Below, in pieces: positions 11,546 through 22,620 of a stretch of 64,000 nucleotides of DNA. Position 1 is the first letter of the stretch. Each line of letters starts with the position of its first letter. The position numbers and the translations under genes are program-made. The DNA is from Fragum whitleyi. Its lineage: Eukaryota; Mollusca; Bivalvia; Cardiida; Cardiidae. The stretch lies in contig OX411555.1 in the NCBI GenBank assembly GCA_948146395.1, forward strand, positions 44,958,065 to 45,022,064, given 5' to 3'. Below the pieces are notes generated by a model that saw only the letters and a program-made list of their open reading frames with translations, made no database searches and was not told the origin of the DNA.

Positions 11546-12319
11546 ATAGACTTTGGGAGCAAAAATGAAATTATTTTTAGCCAGGAAACAAGCATTTACA
11601 AAGTGTGTAGGCCAAGAAAGGTGTGCGAGTGGTGTGCATGTGTGTGTGTGGGGGGGGGGGGGTAAAAAATTCATACTTAGTAAAAAAAGAATCCTGAAAT
11701 TCCAATATGGAATTACAAAAATTTCTGATTCAGGCCCTTATTGAGAGCACTGTTTTTTAGGTATGATCTCCCTTTGATACAATCTAACTTAATGTTTTCA
11801 TGTTATTGAACAATGTATGTTGCATACACTGCATATTCACAAGAATGATTTGAGTGGGGTCCTAGCGATGAAGCTAGGGATGGTCACTATACCAAGTCCT
11901 CAGGCCCAAGACCTGTGGATTTTAGTGAGGACTGGTAGATATTACCATGCTGCAGGTCCTTCAGGCCTGTAGTTAATGCCAGTACTTAGTATTTCAAATC
12001 TGCCCAGTTTTGAAAAAAAAAAGCATTTCAAATACTAAAATTTGCATCACCAAAAGGAAAACATTTTAGAAAAGAAAAAATTGCTTGTCAAAAGCAATTT
12101 ATTCTTTTCAAACAATGTTTTCCTTGCAGATTATCCCTTAAATGGCTCAAACTTAAACATGGTTTTCTTACAGGACCTGTTGTTATTAATAAGTACCTAT
12201 AATATTTGGGGGAAACAGGTCCTTCAGGCTGGTTGCAAAGAGTAGTTAGTGTCAAACCCTGATGAAACAGATAAAGAATTGTGGTTATTTTGCTGAATGC
12301 TTTGTCCCTTTTAATGGGC
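11546..12319. other. No gene seen; hairpin at 12055-12122
   Basis: A near-perfect inverted repeat spans 12055-12122 (GGAAAACATTTT ... AACAATGTTTTCC) around AAATTGCTTG / AAAGCAATTT, resembling the core of the piggyBac-type MITE but without its ends. Poly-G lies at about 11650-11661. No coding or RNA gene seen. Confidence 0.5.
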
Positions 12320-12562
12320 GCCACCATAGCTCAGTTGGTTAGGCATAAGACTTCCAATCTGGAAGTAATGGGTTCGATCCCCGGTGGCGGCAAATATCCT
12401 TTCCGACGTTTGTCTCTCACTAATGGGTAGATAATCGTAAACCTATGTGAGATAGCAGTCGGAGGCAAGGAAAGGGTGTAATGGTAGTACAGGTTAAAGA
12501 AATACCAGGAATCCATTGTTAGGTGCTCCGACCGCCGCGATATAACTGCAAAATTGTTGAAA
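12320..12562 (+). mobile_element. tRNA-derived SINE, family A (full head), abutting gene A exon 1
   Basis: It has a complete tRNA-like head: A box ATAGCTCAGTTGGTTAGG, B box GGTTCGATCCC. The family body follows, ending near 12562 without the usual (CAAT)n tail. The 3' end lies about 36 bases before the splice acceptor of the first known coding exon of gene A, so the acceptor's upstream intron is mostly SINE. It shares its head subtype with the copy at position 1. Confidence 0.85.
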
Positions 12563-12598
12563 CCATATCAAACAAAGCTTTGTCCATTTTTGTTTCAG

Positions 12599-12736
12599 AA
12601 AGACCAAAAATGACAGAATTAGCAAACTACAGTTCAAAACAAAGATACAGAATAACTCTGCTGGTTACAGCTCAACAGGAATTTGCTATACAGGGGTTAT
12701 TTTCCTTGAACGGATGGCCTTTCTCTAAAGTTGATG
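12599..12736 (+). CDS. Gene A exon 1: conserved N-terminal module
   Basis: The exon is bounded by TTTTTGTTTCAG|AAAG and GATG|GTAATG. The ATG at 12610 is in frame. It encodes 42 full codons plus one base of a split Glu codon (phase 1). The peptide matches gene B exon 1 at 35 of 42 residues, while flanking intron DNA is unrelated, which is strong evidence of coding selection. I do not recognise the module. Confidence 0.85.
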
Positions 12737-15700
12737 GTAATGCTAGTTCAATCTTTAATCATGCAATTTTTTGGCCTTGGAACGTTATCATTGTAATCAT
12801 TGCAATCATTGCGTCAAACATTATTTGAGCCTATGCGTGAGATTTCCAACAATTTCAAAAATGTGCAAAGCAAAGACTTAGACCAGCCTGTGCATCCGCA
12901 CAGTTAGCCCAGAGTCTTCACTATGCATTTAGTAGATAGATAAGGTCTCAAAATATCTGTTGACCTTAAGGTAACTTTCTATTTACACTATGTGGCTGTG
13001 GACACTACTCAAATTTTGCACCTCACAAACATTTCAAATTTTTGGAAATACACAGGCTCATTTATGCTTTGCCTACCTTCAATAGGTTGATAATCGTAGA
13101 CCTATGTGGGACATCATCTAGAGGCTAGCTAAGGATGTGATGGTAGAACTGGTGTGAGAAATACCAGGAATCCATTGTTAGGTGCTCCAGATGCCACAAT
13201 ATGAATGCAATGTTAAAAGTGACGTTAAACCCCATTTAAACAAACAAACAAACAAATCATTTTTGCTTTGCAACTACAGAATATTCAGACTGAGGTTGTA
13301 TATCAACAATCTGAATCTTTTTTTTTTCACATACCTTATAATTTAGTATGAAATTGTATAAAAATCGGCCTACCATAATTCTCCTGATTAACGCTCCAGT
13401 AAGCTTTACATAACAAGGTCAAGAAACTTTTATTTAGTATGTATTTTCTGATTTAAAAAATCATTAAAATTCATGTCTTAAGCCCTTTTCCCTTTAATTT
13501 GAGGTGAATTTCCTCTAAACGATCATATAAATGATTGTTTAGAGGAAATTCATCTCAAATTAGAAAAGAAGTCTGTAAAAGTACCAAAAATTTAGGCATT
13601 TGAAGTGGGTTTTCTCAGTAAAGATGTAGGGGTGCTACTATTAGGGAGGGCACTATACTTAGAGGAAATACGGTAAGTTCTAATGGTTGAAGGATATGTG
13701 TCATAATGATATTATATTTCAATGATAAAATTGACACACTTCAGCTTTTGTAATACCACCCTATGGGATTTATTTGCGTCATCTTATTTTCACCACTTTA
13801 GACCATTTCGAAAAAAATCTCAAGGAACAGTATTTCAAAGCAGTAGTTGAATAAGTTAAAAGCATTCTGTTTTTATCTAGACTGACCAGAGTTCAGAAGA
13901 GCTATAGTGATACATTGATTTTCGGTCTGTCTTTCCATCTGTTACTTTTTACTTGTTAACACTCTAGGGACTACAATTATTGTCTGATTGTCCAAACTTG
14001 GTCAGAATGATTGGACCATCACAAGGATTGTTCCTTTCAAAATGGGTTAGATATATCAAGTGTTGTGGGAAAAGGGGCCAAATAGATCTTTAATTAGAAA
14101 ATCCTCTGTAATGCTCTTAAGTGCATAGTTTTCATCTGATAGTCTTCAAACTTGCTCAAAATGATGGCTCCTTTGAGAAATCTGCCCAATTTGTCTAGAG
14201 GCATGGGAAAAGGGACCGAATGAAAATTTTATTAGAAAATCTGTTTCACTCTCTAAAGTTCAGAATTCATCAAGATGTCTCCAAACTTGCTCAGAATGTT
14301 GTATGATCCCAATGATTGTTCTCTCTGAAAATGTCTGTTCAGTTGAGTGTCATGAGAAAAGGGGTCTTATTTGATGAATTCTCTTTCACACTTCTTCATA
14401 TATGCAAGGAAGTTGTTGATAATTTTGCTTAGTGTTCTTCATCATGTCGATTGCTCAGCAAGAGACAGTTCTAACTGCCTATAATTATATCGGCAGTTAC
14501 AACTGTTTCCCGCTGAGCCATCGATGTGACCGTGACCGTGTGCTTATTGATCATTGACGTTATCTGGTTATTTTATATGTGTCATAGAAAAAGGGCCTTA
14601 ATGTAAACATCTTTGTCAACAAAAATCCTCTACTATTAATAGATTCACAAATGTGAAACTTTCATAGAAAATTCTGTTTCAAGTGACTATGTGCATTCCT
14701 GACAGGTTTTTTATATGCGTCACGATTAAAGGGGCTTTAATTCATATTTATATATATCGCAACTCCTTCATTTATATACAGATTTTTATATAAAAAATTA
14801 ACAGAATATTTCTCATCACATGAATGTTAAATTCTTTGTTAACAAACCCCTCTTTTGTTTATCAATGTGTTTAAAACTCGCATAAAATGTTCCTTATCAA
14901 GTGACCATGTGCATTTCATAGAGGTTTGGTGAAAATATACTGTGTCAATGAAAGAAGGGGTTTGTCATATTTATTGTTTACAGAATGTCTCCTTCATTTT
15001 TCTGTGGATTGTCCTGAAACTTTTAGAAAATATTTCTCATGTGACCATGGCTAGGTTTTTGCCATTGGTGCAATTATGCAATGTCATTTGAAATGGAGCC
15101 TTGAAGTAAATTTTCGTATGAACACAACTCCTTCATTTTAATCATTTATGGATATATTTTCTTGACACTTTTTTCTTGTCATATCTTGAACAGCACAATA
15201 AAGACACAGGCTTTTGAATGACTAGGTAGAGCAGGCTCCGGCCCTCATAGGTCTCCTGTTTTATTTGACTGTCAAAAGACCGGATGTATTATGTGATCAT
15301 TCCTGGCGTCCGGAGATGGGTCCCATCCACTTCTGCAGCATAACTCTGTCACCTTATATCTGATTGACCTGAAATTTGTCAGTAATGTTCCTCTCATAAT
15401 TTCTGGGTGCAGTGCTCAAGAAAAGTTACTCCTCCTAGCTTAGTATTTGAGTTATTTTCCTTTCTTGTTTTTCATTCTTGGTCATCCAGCAGTTTAACAC
15501 TTTCCTGTTTTGCAAAATTTTGGACCTGTCCAAATTCAAATGTTTTGCAGACGAAAATTTGAAGTGTATTTAATTTGAAAAATAACCATTCTGTAGGGTA
15601 GAAAATAGTGTGGAAAAATAAGAAATTGCTTGTCAGAAGCAATTTCTTCTTTTTTCACAATGTTTTCTTAATCATAAAATGACCGGCACGTAAAAAGCAG

Positions 15701-18304
15701 GGATTAAACCGCAAAGGGTTAACAGGCATATCTTGTGACAATTTGCCACCTTGTTTTCAAATAAGTAATTTTTTATATTGCTGATTGAGACCCAAGCTTT
15801 CCATTTAGTACCAGATTTGTCCAATAATGATTCTTATTCGGATCTTTGATGACTTTCAGAACTTCCTGATTTGATAGACATCACTGGAGGAGATACAACT
15901 GCAGAATGTGAGAATGATTGGTCAGATTTGTCAAGTAAAGATTTCATTTTACCAAGCATTGAACAACCTGTTCAGCCCTCAAATGCTACTGAGAGTTTGG
16001 CCTACCCTGATTCCTATACAGAAATTAAGAAAGAGATCATGGATAGTGAAACATACAGTGCAGATGAAGTAAATAATGAAACTCTTACAGGAGATATGAT
16101 TATTTTGCCTGTCTCTCAGGTGGACACAGAAGATAAACTTCTTGAGACAAGCATGCCAAATAATGTGGAAAGCACTAGCAGTGACACAAGCGATAGTTGT
16201 AACAAATCAAAGAAAAGTGGAGAAATCGAACATTTTATGGACAGAGTTGCTTCTGAATTCTTGAGTAAAATTGCTGAGAGAAGTCAAAAAGTTGTTGATG
16301 AATTAGATGTAGAAAGACCTAGGGTGCAAAAAGTACACTATGAAGATGGAGAATCTGAAAAGAATAAGTTAGATAATCAAATTGATGAAATATCGCTGAT
16401 TTTACGGAAAGATGATAAACTTTTGTGCTGCATGTGTCGAGTATCATTCCCGGATGAAGATAAATTTAAAGAGCACGCTTCTGTTTGCTTGAAGAGTTTG
16501 TTTGACCTGAATGAATCACGTGTATACAAGTGTAGAGGTTGTCCTGCGTATTTTCGTCAGGCATATACCTTACTTCGTCATAGACAATTTGAGCTTTGCG
16601 AATCTGGTCAGGAGAGAAAGGCAAAGATTCTGACCTGTAAGCATTGCAAAAAGACATACTCATCCTTGCGTAGATCAGAATTCATTGTTCATATTCAAAC
16701 ACACAAAAATGAATTCCCTTTTGAATGTGAACATTGTAACCAGAAATTCAGCCGCTTGCAGACGCTTAAAAATCACAAAAGACTGCATACCGGGGAGAAA
16801 CCTTATAAATGTCGACACTGTGATTTAAGGTTTTCATCAAGTAAGTTTTTTCACTAGCTCAGCTGTTTACAGAGAAAACCTGTGGTATTGCTATAGCTTT
16901 TCCATAGCGTTGTTGTTTGTCGTGCAAAAGCTTTGACATTTTCAATTTTGTGATATCTACTAAAGTCATCCACTTGAAACTTGGCACTTATGTTCACTAT
17001 GAAAAGAGCAACATATACTATCAAGGGGGATAACTCAAAACCAAATTCGTGTGAATAATAAATCTTCAGACACCCAAAGGCTGTGCCTTTGTTTTGTCTA
17101 ATTTTATGCTCCAGGAAAAGATAAACATGACATGTTTGCAAGCACACCTAGGGGAGTATAGAGTTCAATACTTCTTACTTTCTAAGCAGAGACGCCGTCA
17201 TAGCGCAGTTTGTAGCACATCGGACTATAAATCTAGATGTCCCTATAGACCTATGTGAGATAGCAGCTGAAGCCTAGGAAAGGATGTGATGGTAGTACTG
17301 GTGAGAGAAATACCAGGAATCCATTTTTAGGTGCTCCAGCCGCCGCAATATGACTGAAATAATGTTCAAAGTGGCGTTAAACTCCATTTAATCAATACAG
17401 TCCATGTTGCTAGAGCAACAATATATCTTAAATGACCAATTTTGTTAAGGGACGGTTTTCATAATCCTTTTCTTTGAGTAGATTTTATTGTTATACAAAT
17501 TATTGTAAATAAATCCAGTAAATCCTCTCAATGAGACAATTCAATTGAGTTTTAACAACAAAGTACTACTGAGAAATATGCTATTATGTTCAATCAAAAT
17601 CATGTTTCTAATTTGTAAACAAAATATGAGCTGAGCAACTATTCTCTGGAACGCCTGCTTTTTGGTGGCCTGGTAAGTGGTCACTTAATGCTTATTTTAG
17701 TGTAATGACTGTATGTTCAAAAGTGTATCAGCAAATAACTTATTTTGATTTTCTGGTTGTCTTTTCAATTATAGGTGCTGGACAGAGATCTCATGAAATT
17801 ACAAGACACACAGATCGTCCAAGGTCTTTTGTGTGTGATAAATGTGGAGCAGCATTCATGACAAGTAACAACCTCAAGTGTCATATAAGAGAAGTTCATG
17901 ATATACCAGTTATATACACATGTGATTTTTGCTCCAAACAGTTCAGTAGAAAATCGTCATTTCAAATTCATAGTAAATTGCATACAAACTTGAAGGACAA
18001 AGTGTGCGAAATTTGTGGTAAAGGATTCTATAGGCAAGCAGATTTGACACATCATATGAAACGGCACAATAATGAGCATTCACACTTCTGTGATACATGT
18101 GGAAAAGGGTTTTATTCAAAGCAAAAAGTTGACGACCACAAACGCACACATACAGGTGCCAAACCATATTCTTGCAGTCTATGTAATTATCAATGTGCTT
18201 ATTACAGTAATACTATTAAACATGTTCGCCTTAAACATCCCGAAATCACAGATATGAAAACTGTTATATGTAAAAACAAGGTAAAAAATGTTGAAGCTAC
18301 TTAG
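12610..18304 (+). CDS. C2H2 zinc-finger protein, paralogue A (spliced, 545 aa)
   Basis: Three coding exons join in frame: 12610-12736, 15860-16840 and 17775-18304 (127+981+530 nt). Residues 1-42 form a module of unknown function (MTELANYSSKQRYRITLL...). Residues ~44-230 are acidic and Ser/Thr-rich, with an IKKE SUMO-consensus-like motif near 97-101. Two C2HC-like knuckles follow (C..C..H..C, ~232-254 and ~266-290). Eight C2H2 fingers start near residues 302, 332, 360, 390, 419, 447, 475 and 503. One TGEKPYKC linker is present. By family knowledge this is a nuclear sequence-specific DNA-binding regulator; targets are unknown. Gene B is a tandem duplicate. The start is the first ATG in exon 1, but an acceptor 11 bases upstream means a 5' exon exists outside what I can identify, so a longer N-terminus cannot be excluded. 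Confidence 0.85.
12829..12945 (+). mobile_element. Fragment of TGAGC-ATG-type MITE (family of 60601)
   Basis: TGAGCCTATGCGTGAGATT, the AAAGCAAAGACTTAGACC stretch and the CAGCCTGTGCATCCGCACAG hairpin match the left half of the element at 60601-61087. The right half is missing. Related hairpin pieces lie near 3493 and 55527. Confidence 0.55.
13079..13256 (+). mobile_element. tRNA-derived SINE, family A (headless)
   Basis: Only the body and tail are present: GGTTGATAATCGTAGACC, AATACCAGGAATCC, GGTGCTCCAG, then ACCCCATTTAAACAAACAAA. The tRNA head is absent, consistent with 5' truncation. It lies in gene A intron 1. Confidence 0.8.
13497..13561. repeat. 65-bp near-perfect hairpin
   Basis: AATTTGAGGTGAATTTCCTC and its inverted partner, ending CATCTCAAATT, form arms of about 31 bases with a four-base loop and very few mismatches. 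It lies in gene A intron 1 and would fold stably in the pre-mRNA. No second copy was found. Confidence 0.75.
13905..15262 (+). mobile_element. Pearl-like element in gene A intron 1
   Basis: The head contains TCGGTCTGTCTTTCCATCTG. The body is built of diverged units with 'AAACTTGCTCAGAATG', 'GGGAAAAGGGGCC' and 'AACTCCTTCATTT' phrases. The 3' end has the family hallmark: a small hairpin (GGCCCTCATAGGTC) followed by TCCTGTTTTA. Non-coding. A palindrome at 14448-14523 lies inside it. Confidence 0.6.
14448..14523. mobile_element. 76-bp palindromic micro-MITE, GCTCAGC family, copy 1
   Basis: The ends TCGATTGCTCAGC and GCTGAGCCATCGA are inverted. Inner arms ACAGTTCTAACTGCC and GGCAGTTACAACTGT continue the palindrome almost to the centre. 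A second copy is at 38478-38561, supporting a mobile origin. Confidence 0.65.
15494..15722. mobile_element. piggyBac-type MITE, copy 2 (gene A intron 1)
   Basis: TTAA flanks at 15494-15497 and 15719-15722. Orientation is opposite to copy 1. The ends read CACTTTCCTG and GCAAAGGG, and the central hairpin GAAATTGCTTG / AGCAATTTC is intact. It ends 137 bases upstream of exon 2. Confidence 0.8.
15860..16840 (+). CDS. Gene A exon 2: acidic region, C2HC knuckles and first fingers
   Basis: The acceptor GATGACTTTCAG|AACT and donor TCATCAA|GTAAGT keep phase 1 on both sides, and the split codon at the start reads Glu. The donor lies inside the third C2H2 finger, after its cysteine pair, so this finger is rebuilt only after splicing. 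Retention of intron 2 would add four residues and a stop at 16857, truncating five fingers and splitting another. Confidence 0.9.
16841..17774 (+). other. Gene A intron 2 (934 bp)
   Basis: Phase-1 GT-AG intron. The first third carries repeat-like phrases (ACTTGAAACTTGGCAC, GGGGGATAACTCAAAACC) of the pearl type. A SINE occupies 17191-17396. The remainder is AT-rich with no visible feature. Confidence 0.8.
17191..17396 (+). mobile_element. tRNA-derived SINE, family A (internal deletion)
   Basis: The tRNA head (GCCGTCATAGCGCAG) is followed by an abrupt jump to CCTATAGACCTATGTGAG, so the B box and the TCTCACCAATGGG block are deleted. The body and TTTAATCAAT tail are intact. It sits in gene A intron 2. 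Confidence 0.8.
17775..18304 (+). CDS. Gene A exon 3: C-terminal zinc fingers
   Basis: The acceptor TTTTCAATTATAG|GTGC gives a phase-1 join (Ser). The exon completes finger 3 and encodes fingers 4-8, then a short basic tail and a TAG stop at 18302-18304. It has the same length as gene B exon 3 (530 nt) with no indels. The piggyBac-type MITE begins 24 bases after the stop. Confidence 0.9.
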
Positions 18305-18327
18305 TGTAGCGGTTTCTAGCAAGAGTT

Positions 18328-18532
18328 TTAACCCTTTGATGTTTAATTCCTGCTTTTTACGTGCCTGTGATTTTATGATCGAGAAAACAATGACAAGCAA
18401 TTTCTTCTTTTTCCACACTATTTTCTACCCTACTGAAAGGTTATTTTTCAATTCAAATCCACTTTAAAATATGATTTACAAAACCTTTGAATTTGGACAG
18501 GTCTAAAATTTTGCAAAACAGGAAAGTGTTAA
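18328..18532. mobile_element. piggyBac-type MITE, copy 3 (gene A 3' UTR region)
   Basis: TTAA at 18328-18331 and 18529-18532. The ends are CCCTTTGATG and CAGGAAAGTG. It is shorter than the others because one half of the central hairpin is deleted (GAGAAAACAATGACAAGC junction). It begins 24 bases downstream of the gene A stop, so it probably forms part of the transcribed 3' UTR. Confidence 0.8.
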
Positions 18533-18685
18533 CCAATAATGTATAAAAAAGCAATCAGTTGAAACATATGACTTATCACAGAGTTTTTAGGGACGCAGGG
18601 TTTGCGAGTCTTGAGACTCACAAAAAGTAGCTAGACTTCCCAAAACAATCAAACCTGAGTCTCAAGGAAATCTTGGACTCAACAT

Positions 18686-18733
18686 CAGAAAAGATTTGAA
18701 GACTGTTTTAAACAGCCTTCAATTCTTTCCTGA
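18686..18733. repeat. Hairpin of the AGAAAAG-ATTGAAGAC family, copy 1
   Basis: AGAAAAGATTTGAAGACTG and CAGCCTTCAATTCTTTCCTG form an imperfect inverted repeat. A perfect version lies at 62426-62470. Both are followed by GAAGCTG/GAAGTTG, indicating shared ancestry. Confidence 0.65.
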
Positions 18734-18787
18734 AGCTGTTCCCAAGAGTTTCGTAAGTGTTCTATACTTTGTATAATGTTTTCCATT

Positions 18788-19577
18788 GTTAGCTCCACTT
18801 TTGGTATCACCTAAATGATAAATTTTTCTAGACTTTTAAATTCAATAGGTGTAAAGATTATAGATTAAAAGGAACAAAACCTTTGTTGAAATCCAAATGT
18901 AGAGAAACGTTAGTTTAAATAAGTAGCCTGGGAATACCCCCTGAGAACTGTCAGTTTAGTTGAACAAAGGGTGACTCTGCACAGAGAGTACAAGTGGTGT
19001 AAAATGATGTTCTGACCTCTTGGGTTTTAGAGTGGGTAGAAAGAGCGGCGTTGACTCTACTCTAAGGCGTAAGGCAGAATGAAATTAATATATTGGATTG
19101 AATATTTTACTTCTTATTATCATTTTTGTTTTGATGACAAACAATTAATGTGAAGTAACATCCTTATAGTAGTGTTTAATGAAAAGCGGAAAGATCTACA
19201 ATCAAAATTGTGTAGACAAAGTACCAGTTTATTGTGCAGTAACATTCTGTAAGTGTTGAAATATTCATATTTGGATTTTAACCAAATTTCACTAGAATGA
19301 TCCTTGGGTGACCCAATATCAGACTGCACAATATATTGTGATTAAATAAAAATATGGGTGTAACAGGTAGATATCAATTTTCAATGTTATTCACTGATCA
19401 TGAGTTTTTTATGCAGAAATATTTCAGCATATGACACTTATAAACACTTTTTTACTTGAAATAAACATTCACTCATTCATTCACTTCAATTCTCGTTTAA
19501 AACAGTATTATCATCCTCTAATAATCATCAGGATATTGAGGCCTGTGGAGCAAACAGAGGCGCTCAAGACTTCTAGT
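18788..19577 (+). mobile_element. Pearl-like element (internally deleted), family with CTAGT end, copy 1
   Basis: It begins TTAGCTCCACTTTTGG and ends GGCCTGTGGAGCAAAC, AGGCGCTCAAGACTTCTAGT. The interior (ATAAATTTTTCTAGACTT ... GATTGAATATTTTAC) is collinear with 44660-45428 of the larger copy at 43601. The CTGT-rich head and tandem core of the full element are missing, so this is a deletion derivative. It lies just downstream of gene A; the other copy lies in gene B intron 2. Confidence 0.7.
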
Positions 19578-19589
19578 TATATCTCTACC

Positions 19590-21112
19590 ACACACATACC
19601 TACGAAGTAGAGGGGGTCAATTTAGTTTCACCATGACTGTCTGTCTGTTTGTCTCTCCATCCATCCATCCACCCATCTGTCTGTCTGTAGACCTTTTCGT
19701 TAAGAACCAAGTGACCTAGGATCATGAAACTTCATACAAATACTGCTTATGACCAAAGGAAGTACCCTATTGTTTTTGGTTTATATAGATCAAAGGTCAA
19801 GGTCACAGTCAGCCTTTGTTCATTTATCTTTTCCTTTTTGAAAGTAAATTATGATTATGTCTGTCCGTCTTAATTGTAACTCCCAGTCTATCATATCTAC
19901 TTGTCTCTATATTAGCTGGAACAGTGAATTGTCTCTCCAAAAAAAAACTCAGATTTGCATTGGGTTTGAGTCAAAAGTGGTAGAATTATGGTGAGCCAAT
20001 TTTTGTATGAAATTGGGTACATGTATTTTCATAAAATATTTTTGTCTGTGTCATTTATTTGCCAGGAATATAAAAATGAGTGCATCCTGTATTTGTTCAA
20101 TATACATTTGACCATTATATTGGTGAGTTTCTTTTCGTGTTGGGTGTAGACTGGTCTTACTGTCAAATATCAGAATAGGCTATTCTAATAGTTAATATTT
20201 GGACCTTATTTGAACTACATACTGACACTTCAAGCAAAGGACTAGGTGCTGTTTTATACCAGATACAAGATAAGTGATTGCATTTGCCAGTCAGTCATTG
20301 TCTAAGTCAGAGAAAAACTACAGTGCCTCTAAATTGGAATTTTGACATTGAAATGGGCTTTAAATGAAAAATTTCTGTCCACCTCACCTTGAATCATTTC
20401 ACAGTGCTCATGGACAAAAACCCGTTCACCTATATGTTGACGACAGTAAAATTAGATTTTACTGAACACCATTGGGCTACTGCAATTGGAGAATAATCAT
20501 TTGCCTCCCTTCGTAGAAGAGGTGGTATATAAGAACCGTAACTCTACCCTGCTTATTCTTTGAGTCATTGCCCTTTGTTGATTTTCATACTTGAAGTTTG
20601 TCCGGTGCATATTTCAGAAAGTATAATAGCTATGGTCATAAAACTTCATGGGTGGATAGATCAAATCAAGGAGAAGTGCAGTGCATAAGAACCGTAACTC
20701 TACCTTGCTTATTTACTGAGTTATTGGCCTTTGTTGATTTTCATATTCTTATTTTGAGCCCTGAATCAAAGGGCTGTTTTCTATGAATTTTTACCTGTAT
20801 TTCCTTTGGTGACCCTGTCGAAAAATTGCTTAAGAAATTTTGATTGGCCCATAATTATGGGTGTGGCAGGGCCCGAAAATTTTTAAAGACATCTCCTCCA
20901 GAACCTTATGTTTTAATAAGATGGGTAAATGTATGCAGGTTCATGGTGATTGGGTATTTTGGTGCAATGTGGCTCAATCTCAGTTAATCATCATACGATA
21001 GGTCTTAAGAGATTTCAAAGTAATGTTTTCATTCAAAGTAAGCTTTATTTAATGAAAGTCTAAAGATATTTAAGCCAGTGGAGCGATACAGGCCCTTTTG
21101 GACCTCTTGTTT
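19590..21112 (+). mobile_element. Pearl-like element with CTGT/CATC microsatellites
   Basis: A head with CTGTCTGTCTGTTTGTC, CCATCCATCCATCC and CTGTCTGTCTG precedes diverged repeat units (GAACCGTAACTCTACC at ~20535 and ~20690; TGAGTTATTGGCCTTTG). It ends GCCAGTGGAGCGATAC, a hairpin (GGCCCTTTTGGACC) and TCTTGTTTTAG. The units are distant relatives of the 156-bp repeats at 7715. Non-coding. Confidence 0.65.
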
Positions 21113-21234
21113 TAGAATGGTATTGAGCTAAAATTGAGATATTACCATTTACAAATCATCTTTTAACCAAAATATTTTTGTGTAATTGATCATGGACATA
21201 TAAAAGTAAAGGGTGTATATTTAGGGTCCGTTGG

Positions 21235-21965
21235 ATCGTTGAAAAGACGCATTGTATTTGTTTCTCCTGTTCTTACGCTATGCATATGCTTTGTCCGTCG
21301 AGCATCTGTCCATTGTGATTTCATCCGAGCAGAAAGTTTTGAGCTGCACAAAACTTGTAGAGCGGATAAACTATCCGCTTTGTACTACTATTGTGCGAAA
21401 CAATACGAGGAACAAACGCTACGTATCCGGCGATACCATCCGTTATACTTCGGCTGTAACCTCAACCCATCTGATAGAAATCCTCGGAACTCTAATTCGC
21501 TTTGAATGAAAACGTACAGAGGGCGGAATGATAAGGTATACGAAAAGTATATAAAAGAGAAGTAACGCGGATAATCAAGTAAGCCCATGCATCACGTAAA
21601 ATTGAATGATCCGCAGTATCTGTTTTGTTTCCGCTCAGCATGCGTTGTGAGTGCTTCCGGCAATGCTTTATGCATCCGCTCTTTCCGCTATTCGTATACG
21701 TCACAATTTCAACAATTTCACCCGGTAACCTCTTCTTAGCAGACATCCGTTCTTATCCGCAAGGCTTCCGAAGAACATCCGCTCATCATCCCGGCTAATT
21801 ACTTTACGCGTCCGATATTTTCCGTTCTGTTTTCGCAAATTTTAGCCATCGTCATCAGCTTTTATCAAGCGTATACTAGTATGAGAACGGATGGAAATTT
21901 CACTTTTACGTCGTGTCCGTTTAGCATACGTTTTGCGTCCGTTTAGCAGTGGGACCGGGCCTTAC
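21235..21965. repeat. Repeat shared with 31795-31975
   Basis: Blocks such as GAAAAGACGC, CATATGCTTTG/CATAGGCTTTG, TCCG(A/C)(G/T)CAGAAAGTTTTGAGC and CGTGTCCGTTT with GCAGT(G/C)... occur in the same order in both places. It ends around GTGGGACCGGGCC. The segment is relatively CpG-rich. The two overlapping open frames of 85-88 codons here do not align as protein between copies with any domain, so I call this a dispersed repeat and not a gene. Confidence 0.5.
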
Positions 21966-22043
21966 GGTGTTTGCAACACAAATTTGATAGTATTTTGTAT
22001 ACGAACAAACAGATTCCAGAAACTCCGAGAAACGTTCGTTTGA

Positions 22044-22082
22044 GCAGGGACTCTAAATCATACATTGTATATTTAGGGTCCA
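22044..22082. repeat. Short palindrome, AGGGAC-TAAAT family
   Basis: GGGACTCTAAAT ... ATATTTAGGGTCC forms an inverted repeat of about 39 bases. Related palindromes are the 51-bp insert at 22800 and the half-site at 21221 (TATTTAGGGTCCGTTGG), which suggests a tiny mobile palindrome. Confidence 0.5.
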
Positions 22083-22282
22083 TGGTTTGAGGGGGGTATT
22101 TTCAACACTAATTACTTGAATGATCATTAGGTGACCCCTCAGAATTGTATTGACAGATTATTTTGGAAAGATAAAAAAACAAGGCGGAGGACACTTAAGC
22201 CATTCATTAATGGCAATCGCCCTCATCAGCCAACGGATCCTCACTACATACACCATTTAGAATTTCATTGATGATTTGTCAT

Positions 22283-22560
22283 ACAAGGGCGTAGCCCCAA
22301 TTACGCAATTTACGCAAGTGCGTAAAAGAAATAATCATGTGTTGAGAAATATCGTTGATGAATTGTCTTAACATCGAAACTACAGCTTATTCAAGCTGTA
22401 GTTACGATGTTTTGATTATTCATCAACGCTGAAATCATAAAAAGGGAGTAGAAGGAGGGTATTCGACTTTCACAGTCCACATTTCGCCTTTTTCTTATAT
22501 ATGCTTTGGTTGTCGCCTTATTGGTGCGTATAGATTTCAAAGTCCTAGATACGCCCTTGT
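22283..22560. mobile_element. 278-bp MITE with GGCGTA ends, copy 2
   Basis: The ends ACAAGGGCGTA and TACGCCCTTGT are perfect 11-bp inverted repeats, flanked by CAT on both sides (possible 3-bp target duplication). The interior matches the copy at 2565 (TTTACGCAAGTGCGTAAAAG; the ACTACAGCTT hairpin; AATCATAAAAAGGGAG). Confidence 0.8.
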
Positions 22561-22620
22561 CATAGTTCTATCTTAAAAAGTAAGCCCATTAACAAGAAGT
22601 AAGTGTAGACGTGGAATATC

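Larger units (their letters stand above)
12737..15859 (+). other. Gene A intron 1 (3.1 kb, repeat-filled)
   Basis: Phase-1 GT-AG intron. It contains an outer-TIR element fragment (~12829-12945), a SINE (13079), a 65-bp hairpin (13497), a pearl-like element (13905-15262) holding a small palindrome (14448), and a piggyBac-type MITE (15494-15722). Gene B's intron 1 also contains a pearl-like element and the same MITE family, at different offsets. Confidence 0.8.
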
